DNA from: Candidatus Liberimonas magnetica | Lineage (GTDB): Bacteria > Elusimicrobiota > Endomicrobiia > Endomicrobiales > JAFGIL01 | DNA length: 64,000 bases | Direction of reading: 5' to 3' | Assembly: GCA_020523885.1 (NCBI GenBank) | Contig: JAJAPY010000007.1 | Location: 117,865 to 181,864, forward strand | Shown: one piece after another, positions 51,002 to 59,400 of the stretch | How positions within the stretch are numbered: the first letter of the stretch is position 1 | Layout of the letters: the number at the start of each line of letters is the position of its first letter | The notes under the pieces: model-generated | The model's database searches: none | What the model saw: the letters and a program-made list of their open reading frames with translations, nothing else | What the model was told of the DNA's origin: nothing | Position numbers and translations under genes: made by a program

Positions 51002-51454
51002 TTATATCTGGCTTTTTGCTATAGCTTTTACAATATCTTTCTTCGTTACAACTCCTCTCAGCCTGCCGTTTTCTAAAACCGGGAAATAATGGACTGCTTT
51101 ATCTATCATTAAAGTTGCTATATCTTCCATAGTAGCTTCAGGAGTTATAGTAATGGGTTTTTCATCCATTATGCCTGAAACAGTTGTTGCTGATATTTTT
51201 TTCAGTTCATCCTCGAATTTTTTCTCGCCCAGAGTAAAAAATCCCGAAAGGAAATAGACAAAAGTCGGAAGGTGCACTTTTGTATCTTTGAAAATAATGC
51301 CGTCTTCGAGCACAAGCCCTAGGAATCCGCCGTTATCGTCCACAACAGGCGCGCCGCTGATGTTCCTGTCGATGAACATCTCAGCAAGCTTGTGAACGTC
51401 CATGTCCGGCTTGACAGTTATGACGTCTTTGGTCATTATCTCTTTTGCGAGCAT
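51002..51454 (-). CDS. Two-CBS-domain protein
   Basis: A 150-residue stand-alone Bateman module: first CBS MTKDVITVKPDMDVHKLAEM with RNISGAPVVDDNG, second MDEKPITITPEATMEDIATL with VHYFPVLENGRLRGVVTKKD. Such modules bind adenine nucleotides to sense energy state. No fused effector domain. It converges on the Ldh2 gene; no obvious partner. Confidence 0.9.
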   Translation of the reverse strand: MLAKEIMTKDVITVKPDMDVHKLAEMFIDRNISGAPVVDDNGGFLGLVLEDGIIFKDTKVHLPTFVYFLSGFFTLGEKKFEDELKKISATTVSGIMDEKPITITPEATMEDIATLMIDKAVHYFPVLENGRLRGVVTKKDIVKAIAKSQI

Positions 51455-51554
51455 ACGTTCTCCCGTGAGAGTAAAAACAAAATGTAAAGCAACCTGACTA
51501 AATATTTACCTGTAGCCAGGCTGCTTCATTAAATTAAGCTTTGTTTTTTCTATT

Positions 51555-51704
51555 TTATTTCGCTTTTCCTAAGATCCTGAAAACTTTTGTTCCGCAGGCA
51601 GGACAGCAGCCTGCCATTGCTTTCATGCCGTTTTTCATTACTTTTTCCTTACCATCTTTGATCTCTACGGTCTTTTTACATTTCATACATCTTCCTTCAG
51701 CCAT
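51555..51704 (-). CDS. DUF5679 small zinc-ribbon-like protein
   Basis: A 49-residue protein with CMKCKK near the N terminus and CCPACGTK near the C terminus, matching the DUF5679 pattern (start MAEGRC, end GTKVFRIL). The four cysteines probably bind zinc. A strong AGGAGG-type site lies before ATG 51704. Function unknown; similar small proteins are widespread. It was found by reading the - strand under a meaningless + frame. Confidence 0.8.
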   Translation of the reverse strand: MAEGRCMKCKKTVEIKDGKEKVMKNGMKAMAGCCPACGTKVFRILGKAK

Positions 51705-51813
51705 TTTAGCCTCCCTTTATAATTTAAGAACTTTCAACCTGGTAATATTATATTAAAATATTACGAAATTGCAAATAGCAGAGCATAATTTTCAATATTA
51801 CTGATTCATTATA

Positions 51814-51905
51814 AAATTAGCAATTATCATTGTACATTTCAAAATAAAAATTTAAAGCCTGAAAAAATACAATATTTGCATTGCTAATTGCTAATTTTGC
51901 ATTGC
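51814..51905. repeat. Heptad inverted-arm repeat (AAATTGC type) at the M48 gene end
   Basis: The right arm, 51873-51905, reads GCATTGC, TAATTGC, TAATTTT, GCATTGC and includes the last codons and stop of the M48 peptidase gene on the - strand. A degenerate inverse arm lies at about 51814-51845. Confidence 0.75.
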
Positions 51906-53129
51906 CCTTATGGCCTTTATCCTTTCAAGTACCGGCGGATGGCTGTATTCTAAAAAAACCTTTAATGGGTGAGGTGTTAAATTCGACAAATTGTTGACGC
52001 TTAATTTTTTTAAAGCATTTATCATCGCTTCAGCTTTTTTGTAAGTATGGACCGCATAAGCGTCAGCCTCAAACTCGTGAACCCTGGACATTATACTAGT
52101 TATTACAGAAAAAATCATATTTATGGGAGCGTAAAGGAAGCCAAAGAAAAATAGGCTTGCATAGACCGAGATGTTTTCCATTTTAAATGCTTTAAATAGT
52201 TCCGCGTTGTTTATGAACAATGACAATATGAAAAACATTACCCCTGTTGTAATTATTGAAGTTATAATGGATTTCAAGATATGTTTTAGTTTATAATGCC
52301 CCATTTCATGAGCGAGCACGGATACAAGTTCGTCAACGCTGTGTTTTTCTATCAACGTGTCAAAAAGGACTATCCTCCTGTATTTCCCAAATCCGGTAAA
52401 GAACGCATTTGATTTAGTGGAACGTTTTGAGCCGTCCATTTTAAACAGCCCTTTCATCTTGAAATCCTGTTCCTTTGCATATTTTTCAAGGGTGGTTTTT
52501 AATTCGCCTTCTTCAAGAGGTATGAATTTGTTAAACAAAGGCATTATAATAACAGGAGCTATGAAGATCAAAAATATCTGGAAAACTGTAAGAGCCAGCC
52601 ATGAGTACAGCCAGGCAAGAGCGCCAAATCTGGCAAAAAACCATATAACACCTGAAAATACAAGCCCGCCTATTATGACGAGGAGCACCCAGGATTTTAG
52701 TATGTCTAAAAAAAATGTTTTCAAAGTTGTCTTATTAAAACCGTATTTTTCTTCTATAACAAATGTTTCGTATAAAGAAAACGGTATCTTTAATACCTGA
52801 AGACCGAACAAAAGCATACCCGCGAAGATAAGCCCTGAAAAAATCTGCGCAAAACCAAAACTTCTTGCGATGCCGTCGACAAAATTGAAACCGCCGAGCA
52901 TTATAAAAATGATGGTCAAAGCGGTAAAAAATCCGTCGGATAAAAAATCAAATTTAGTGTTGTCTTTTAAGTACTCCTGGGATGTTTTATACTTTTGAGC
53001 ATCATAAAAACCGATGAATTCTTCAGGCAGCTGCGGCGAAGCATGGTTAAGGTTTAAAGTTTCAACAAGGAGATCAAGAAGATAACCGCCTATTATTATT
53101 GCTAAAATTATTATCAGATAAGTGTTCAT
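51891..53129 (-). CDS. M48 family (Ste24-like) membrane metallopeptidase
   Basis: A 412-residue integral membrane protease. Zinc motif LAHEMGHYKLKH (HExxH) and the later EFEADAYAV glutamate motif are present. N-terminal membrane segments and the PLFNKFIPLEEGELK segment match Ste24/CAAX-protease-like M48A enzymes, which cut membrane proteins for quality control. Its last residues (AMQN) and stop come from the heptad repeat. It follows the NCS2 gene after 8 bp, so the two are co-transcribed. Confidence 0.92.
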   Translation of the reverse strand: MNTYLIIILAIIIGGYLLDLLVETLNLNHASPQLPEEFIGFYDAQKYKTSQEYLKDNTKFDFLSDGFFTALTIIFIMLGGFNFVDGIARSFGFAQIFSGLIFAGMLLFGLQVLKIPFSLYETFVIEEKYGFNKTTLKTFFLDILKSWVLLVIIGGLVFSGVIWFFARFGALAWLYSWLALTVFQIFLIFIAPVIIMPLFNKFIPLEEGELKTTLEKYAKEQDFKMKGLFKMDGSKRSTKSNAFFTGFGKYRRIVLFDTLIEKHSVDELVSVLAHEMGHYKLKHILKSIITSIITTGVMFFILSLFINNAELFKAFKMENISVYASLFFFGFLYAPINMIFSVITSIMSRVHEFEADAYAVHTYKKAEAMINALKKLSVNNLSNLTPHPLKVFLEYSHPPVLERIKAIRAMQN

Positions 53130-53137
53130 GTTCCTCC

Positions 53138-54487
53138 TTACAATGATTTCAAATACAGGAACCTTAAGATGAAGAGCGCAGCAAACAAGTATACAAGCCA
53201 GCCTGCTTCTTTTCCTTTTCCTGAAAGCAGTTTTATTACGGCATAGCTTATAAAACCTACTGCTATACCCGTAGCTATGCTGAAAGACAGGGGGATTATT
53301 ATGATGACTAAAAAAGCAGGTATAGATTCGCTGTAATCCGTCCAGTCAATTTTTGATATAGTTACAAGCATCATGCACCCGACTATTATCAAGGCAGGAG
53401 CAGTAACCGGATGGAGGGTGATACCGTTCGTGGTAGCATAGCCCCCGCCTATCATTTTAACAAAAGGAGAGAAAAAAAGCGCTACGAAAAACAATAACCC
53501 GGTAACGACACTGGCAAACCCGGAGCGGCCGCCTGTAGATATGCCGGCTGAGCTTTCTATATAACTTGTAACTGTCGGCGTGCCGCATACCGCCCCGGCG
53601 CATGAGCCGAGAGCATCGCTAAAGAGCGCTTTGCCTATCCTTGGGAACCTGCCGTCTTTGATGAAGCCGCCCAGTTCTCCTACTCCTGTAAGTGTCCCTA
53701 CAGTATCGAACAGGTCCATAAAAAGAAAAACAAATATTATTGAAATAAGCCCGAAATTAAGGGCTCCTGCTATATCCATTTTCATAAAAGTCGGAGCCAT
53801 AGAAGGCGGCAGGGAAACAAGCCCCTGGAATTTTACGATGTCCAGGGGTATGGCAAAAGCGGCGGTAACCAACATCCCCCAAAGAAGCGCCCCGCTTATT
53901 TTTTTTATTAATATTACGCTTGTAATAAGCAAGCCAAAAATAGATACTAATGTTGCGGGGTTAGTCACGTCTCCCAGAGAAACAAGAGTGGCAGGGTTAG
54001 CTACTATCAAACCGGAGTCAATAAGTCCTATAAAAGCGATAAATATGCCTATGCCGCAGGCTATTGCATAGCGTATTGATCCCGGTATGGAGTAGGCGAT
54101 AGCTTCCCTTGCTTTTGTCAGAGTCAGCATAATAAAGATAATGCCTTGAATGAATACACAGCCAAGCGCGACTTCCCAGCTTATTTTCATGCTCAGGCAG
54201 ACCGTATAAGTAAAAAAAGCGTTTATGCCCATACCCGGCGCAAGGGCTATAGGGTACTTGGCATAGACTCCCATGAATATAGTCGCTATCGCCGATGCTA
54301 CGCAGGTGGCGGACATCGCAGCACCGATATCCATTCCGGCTTGAGCTATCATGGCGGGGTTAACGAATATTATGTATGCCATTGTCATAAAAGTAGTGAC
54401 ACCCGCAATGACCTCTGTCCTTATCGTGGTTTTAAGCTCCTGCATATTGAAGTAATTTTCGATAAAATTTTTTGTTTTCTGTTTCAT
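53138..54487 (-). CDS. NCS2 family purine permease (AzgA/PbuG type)
   Basis: A 449-residue membrane transporter with about 12 hydrophobic segments. The family patterns TFMTMAYIIFVNPAM, APGMGINAFFTYTV, LFMDLFDTVGTLTG and SAGISTGGRSG point to the adenine/guanine/hypoxanthine proton symporters. It imports purine bases. It is divergent from the LigD-like gene and leads a two-gene unit with the M48 peptidase. Confidence 0.92.
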   Translation of the reverse strand: MKQKTKNFIENYFNMQELKTTIRTEVIAGVTTFMTMAYIIFVNPAMIAQAGMDIGAAMSATCVASAIATIFMGVYAKYPIALAPGMGINAFFTYTVCLSMKISWEVALGCVFIQGIIFIMLTLTKAREAIAYSIPGSIRYAIACGIGIFIAFIGLIDSGLIVANPATLVSLGDVTNPATLVSIFGLLITSVILIKKISGALLWGMLVTAAFAIPLDIVKFQGLVSLPPSMAPTFMKMDIAGALNFGLISIIFVFLFMDLFDTVGTLTGVGELGGFIKDGRFPRIGKALFSDALGSCAGAVCGTPTVTSYIESSAGISTGGRSGFASVVTGLLFFVALFFSPFVKMIGGGYATTNGITLHPVTAPALIIVGCMMLVTISKIDWTDYSESIPAFLVIIIIPLSFSIATGIAVGFISYAVIKLLSGKGKEAGWLVYLFAALFILRFLYLKSL

Positions 54488-54603
54488 GTTATGGAGTTAA
54501 ATTCTACATTATTTATAAACCTAAAACAAGACCGGCTTAACCTTGATTAGAAAAACAATAATTATGTACAATTAATACTAAAATTACAGTAAAGGAAAAC
54601 ACT

Positions 54604-55023
54604 GTGCCTATTTTTGTTGTTCACGAACACCATGCAAGGAACCTTCATTTTGATTTCAGGTTAGAAATGGACGGTGTTTTAAAATCCTGGGCAATACCCA
54701 AAGGCCCGTCCATGAACCCTAAAGACAAACGCTTAGCTATACTTGTGGAAGACCATCCGCTTGACTATGCTCCTTTTGAAGGTGTTATACCCGAAGGACA
54801 GTACGGGGCAGGAGAGGTTGTTATCTGGGATAACGGCGAATTTGAAATAAGAGAAGGTTCATTTAAAGACAGTAAGATGGTTATTAGGATGAAAGGGAAA
54901 AAACTAAAAGGAGTTTTCTCTTTATTTATGTTAAAAGGACAACCTAAGAACTGGTTGTTGGTTAAAAAGAATGACGAGTTCGCAGATAAGAAATTTTCAA
55001 TGGAAACAAAAAAAACTATTTAG
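54604..55023 (+). CDS. Stand-alone LigD 3'-phosphoesterase domain
   Basis: A 139-residue protein equal to the phosphoesterase domain of bacterial LigD: FVVHEHHARNLHFDFRLE supplies the His, Asp and Arg active-site residues, then SWAIPKGPSMNP, DHPLDYAPFEG and IPEGQYGAGEVVIWD. It heals 3' ends of DNA breaks by removing 3'-phosphate or ribonucleotides. No Ku, ligase or polymerase domain occurs in the window. The start is GTG 54604 after an AAAGGA site. Confidence 0.93.
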   Translation: MPIFVVHEHHARNLHFDFRLEMDGVLKSWAIPKGPSMNPKDKRLAILVEDHPLDYAPFEGVIPEGQYGAGEVVIWDNGEFEIREGSFKDSKMVIRMKGKKLKGVFSLFMLKGQPKNWLLVKKNDEFADKKFSMETKKTI

Positions 55024-55028
55024 TCTAT

Positions 55029-55103
55029 ACCGCTGCATACTGCCTCTGCTGTTCTATACGGAGTCCGAAAAAATCATTGGACACGGCTGGAGAGCGGTTC
55101 CAC
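55029..55103. repeat. Nested-hairpin element related to 28956-29012
   Basis: Outer ACCGCT...AGCGGT encloses ATACGGAGTCCGA and TTGGAC, mirroring the outer/inner stems at 28956-29012. It ends GGAGAGCGGTTCCACCTG like the start-site blocks elsewhere, but no gene begins here; the frame closes after about 19 codons. Confidence 0.6.
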
Positions 55104-55153
55104 CTGTGCGTAAAAACACATTTATTTTTCAATAACAATTCTTTATGCTTAAC

Positions 55154-55182
55154 TTGAAATACATTAGTTTTTGTGCTATAGT
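55154..55182 (+). promoter_or_regulatory. Putative promoter of the pilin-like gene cluster
   Basis: TTGAAA, 17-bp spacer, TATAGT. The first pilin-like ATG (55210) lies 27 bp downstream. It would drive the three-gene set to 61331. Confidence 0.5.
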
Positions 55183-55209
55183 TATAGCGGAGAAGAACCA
55201 TAAACTAAA

Positions 55210-56424
55210 ATGAAAAATATCATTAAAAATCAATTCCTTTCATCATCTTCAGGCTCAGCCTTGATAATTGCCATTATAATAATGGTAATCATAGGCATCA
55301 TGATACCAGTCGGACTGCAGATTGTTGAAAAATCATTTAAAGAAGCAAGATACCAGGAGTATACTGTTTCTGAGGCCGGGAATGTTGCGCGTGCAGGGAT
55401 AGAAGATGCGATATTATGGTTCAGGCGCCAGTCCAACCAACCTGTAAGAACCGGAGTTCCTCTTACGGCAGACTATGCTTTTGATCCCAGGGTCAGCTCT
55501 GCTACGGCCAAATACGGCACTATTGATGAAAGCATAGGGCTTGTAAAGGAAGAAAGAATAAGCATGGATAATCAGGGAGTTAAATTTGCACGGTATGAGG
55601 TTAAACGCCAAACAGCTTCCGTATCATACGATGACTTTGCCGTGCATGATATTTCTAATGACAGGATTTTATCGTCAACTTCAACGACATCCCTGCAGGG
55701 CCAGGGAATCGTATGGTTTCTGGCAAGCAAAGGGTATATCTATTTAAGAAGGGATGCATCCGTACCATACAATCAACCGCCTAATCAGATAGTTGCAAAG
55801 GCCCGGGCGTCTACGGAAATAAGGCGTATACAGTTAAATACTCAGGGTTGCGGGGCACTTGTTAATAACGGGAGCAATGTTACTATAAACGCTAGAGGCA
55901 GGGTTTACGGGATTTTCGGGACTGTTACAAACCTTGCTCCGGCAAATTATGGAGATAATACTCGTTTTACAGGTTATACAAACCCAACCGTATCTTATGT
56001 TTTCGGTGTTACGGAGGCAGAACTCAAAGCCATAGCCGACCATGTTGTAAGTACGGTAAATGATCTTCCTGACCCCATACCGGAAATGTCTTTAATTTAT
56101 ATTGACGGAAATGCAGCGTTTAGCGCCGCAAGGCCCCTCGATGCCAGCGGGATCCTTTTTGTGAACGGGAATCTTACGATCGGCAACATGTCTATGAGCA
56201 AGTTCAGCGGTTTGATCTATGTGAAAGGCACTGCGTCAATAAGTGACGGTTGTTCCATAAGCGGAAGTATTATTGCTTATGGCGGTTTGACCCTTTCAAG
56301 GGCAGGCCCGCAGGATACGGCAGATATACAATTTGATGCAAACATCATTAACTCCGTTGCACAGCAGATATGCAATTACAGAGAAATTAAATCCTCGTAC
56401 AGGGTATTTACCGGGATAAGGTAA
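55210..56424 (+). CDS. PilX-like type IV pilus assembly protein
   Basis: A 404-residue protein with a short leader, then SGSALIIAIIIMVIIGIMIPVG, a hydrophobic N-terminal helix as in PilX minor pilins, with a Glu-rich continuation (IVEKSFKEARYQEY). The C-terminal part has beta-rich, filament-like sequence (LFVNGNLTIGNMSMSKFSGL) recalling polymer-type repeats. It begins a three-gene minor pilin set on the + strand. Pilus core genes are not in the window. Confidence 0.75.
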   Translation: MKNIIKNQFLSSSSGSALIIAIIIMVIIGIMIPVGLQIVEKSFKEARYQEYTVSEAGNVARAGIEDAILWFRRQSNQPVRTGVPLTADYAFDPRVSSATAKYGTIDESIGLVKEERISMDNQGVKFARYEVKRQTASVSYDDFAVHDISNDRILSSTSTTSLQGQGIVWFLASKGYIYLRRDASVPYNQPPNQIVAKARASTEIRRIQLNTQGCGALVNNGSNVTINARGRVYGIFGTVTNLAPANYGDNTRFTGYTNPTVSYVFGVTEAELKAIADHVVSTVNDLPDPIPEMSLIYIDGNAAFSAARPLDASGILFVNGNLTIGNMSMSKFSGLIYVKGTASISDGCSISGSIIAYGGLTLSRAGPQDTADIQFDANIINSVAQQICNYREIKSSYRVFTGIR

Positions 56425-56428
56425 TAAA

Positions 56429-59400
56429 ATGTTCAAACTTAAGAATTTCGATAACAGAGAGATTGCTTCGCCTCTGGCTCGCAATGACACTTCTTTAGTC
56501 ATTGCGAGAAGCGGCGCGACGAAGCAATCTAATTTGAATGAACTCCTCAGTTCAAATAAAGGTTTTTCCTTAATAGAGATAATAATAGCTGTTGTTTTAA
56601 TAACGCTTGCCTCGCTTTCAATCGTGCAGCTGCATGATTTTATGGCAAGACAGTCTACGAGGGTAAAAGAAAAATCATTAGCAACGCAGAAAGCCATGCA
56701 GATGATGGAAGAACTGCGTTCGCTTGTCTACGGCGCAGAAAGAACTGATATAAGCCTACTTGATGATTTCGATGACGGTACACACTTCCAATCAACACTT
56801 ACGACAAACCGCGACATAACCAGCCCTTCTGCCCCTTTGAGCGGAAACAAAAATGGGAGGTATGGCTGGAGGTATATAAGGCATATTGAAGTGCGCAGGG
56901 TTGCAGACGACCAGTTTGCAAGAAGGGTTTTTGTCAGGGTTTTTGAAAACCGGGGAGATTTTACCAAGGTTTCAGATAACCCTGAAAAATACTCTGTTTC
57001 AGGAACGCCTACCACCCTTGCAGAAATATCAGGTATCTTAAGAACAATAAAAGGAAACTATGTCCCTACACAGGTTTACGATATTTACTTAGTGGCAATA
57101 GAAAATGTTCCCGGATGGTGGACAAGGCTTTCGCTTCTCAGGCCTATGGTTGCCAACATCATAGAAGATCTGCAAACAAGAAACCCGGGTATCTCCTTTA
57201 AAACCCACTGGATAACCCAGATGTCCTACGGCAGGGATACCCAGTATAAACCTTATCTTAACAGCACCACTTCTTCAGCAGATACCGCACTGCCTTATGT
57301 TTATATTTATCCGGGAAACACCGGGGTCGGAGACTACTATGCAGCCAATGTAATGAACTCCAAATTCAACATTGACGGAGTATGCCAGAACGCAGACAGC
57401 TATTCTTTATGCGATATGTACAACCATGCTGTCCGCTATCCTGAAGAAGAAAGCTCTTATAATGCGCTTCTTGCCCAGGCAAGGGCCGCGGGCACTGCAA
57501 ACCCTGAGATGAGCTGGAGGATGCTCATTGAAAAAATGAATTCAGACCCCATGTCTCTTGCATCTGCTATCATATTAAACCTGCATGGTGAGCTTGTGCC
57601 TATTCCTGCTATGCGGAACTATTCAGATGCGGCAAAAGACCCGGTAACCCATCCCAATAAACGGGTAGTGACACATCCCGAGAACATCCAGTATGCAAGC
57701 GGAGCGGAAGTAAAGCTTCGAATTTATCCTTATGTGATAGACCCTAACAATGTTTCTGCGCCTGCAACGTATTCTCCGGGTTTTAAAGGGATGTATTATG
57801 ATAATGCCGATCTAACAGGTTATACCGGCACAAACGTGCTCTCTGACATAAATTCTGACTGGGGGAGCGGCCGTCCGGGTAGTGTAGGCTTAACCGGCAG
57901 TAATTCGTTTTCTGTAGTATGGACAAGCTCCATAACGCCCAGGTATTCGGAAGTATATACATTTTATACTACGACAAACGACGGCGTACGCCTATATATA
58001 GACGGTGTTTTAATTATAAACAGCTGGGTAACCCAGGACCCTGCGGTACAAAGAACAGTGTTGATGCCATATGCTTTTGTGGCAGGCCAGCAATATTCCT
58101 TAAGGATGGAATATTATGAAAATACCAGTAATGCAAGTGCAAAATTAGAATGGCAAAGCGCGACCCAGGCAAGAGAAGTTATCCCGTCAAGCTGTTCTAA
58201 CTCTTATGTAGTTGCTACTCCTGCCACTACCGGCACCTGGCGGTCAACTTCAACAATATCCATGGCCAGTATATATCTGCCTGATGATACTATCAACTCC
58301 GGCGATATAACAGTGCAAAGGCTAAACGGAAACCTTTCCGGAGCGTTTGCCTGGCAGGCACTTACTCAGCCGAGCACGAACTACAACTTATCATATCCTG
58401 TAGGCGGCGGAACTCTGATAAAGCTCTATGACCTGCCTCTTATACACAGATCAAACGCTGCAGGGCAGGGCCAGAGGGCAACTAAGCAGTTGTACGGATA
58501 TGAATATATACCTTGCCCGATAGGGGCTGATTTTTCAATGGATATGACAAGCACAGCCGACAGCCCGAAAAACTCTGCCCGTGCAACTATTACTTTTGCA
58601 GCAGGTGCTCTTTTAAACGGACAGCATAAAATTGAAACGCGTATCGGCGACACCTATTTTACTTCTGGAACAGACGACCCGCCGTGTAATTTATCAAGGA
58701 CTTATGTATGGGTAGGCCAAACCCCGCCTACTACCGAGCTTTACCAGTTCATGGGTGACCCGCGCCACTGCCCGTATCTTGATATCAAAACCAATTTAAG
58801 TTTCAATTGGTATTTCCAGTCTATTACTGATGCGAGTTATACCGGATTTACCAATGCTACAGCGGGATGGTTGGATACAAGCAGCGGTTGGGGCAGGACC
58901 AGCATACCCATTGATCTGCCGAGATATTTTATGCTGATACGCCAGGGGCTTCTTTCAAGCCAGAGTATCTGGTCGACCATGAACGGTGTAAGCTTTTTCT
59001 ATTATGGACAGGGCGGCGAAATAGGTAACGACAAAGACCCCTGGCCTAACGGTGTTCCGATGCGCAGGCTCCCCTGGAGTTCGGCAACCGCGACGGATGC
59101 CGTGACAGTTAACGAAATGGTAAGAGCCGCGGATGTAGGCGCTACACTGGAAGAAGGATTTTGTGTTTCAAAGAAAGATAACACCTGGTATGCCAAATAC
59201 TGGCTCGGGGAGTTATATCCTGATGACCAGTACACAAACTGGTCAAGTTCCGGCAACTTAAAATGCGATACTGCAGATAGTTTTTACAGAAGGCCGTTTA
59301 ATGCTATCGCGGATTTCGGTTATCAAAGAGGCAACTGTATATCATTTACAGGGAGTGCCTCGTTTCTTAACGGAGGGACTGCAAATGCTTTCCGGCACGA

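Noticed and set aside
51541..51756. 71-residue + strand frame
   Set aside because: It is the antisense of the DUF5679 gene, which has a strong ribosome binding site and cysteine motifs.
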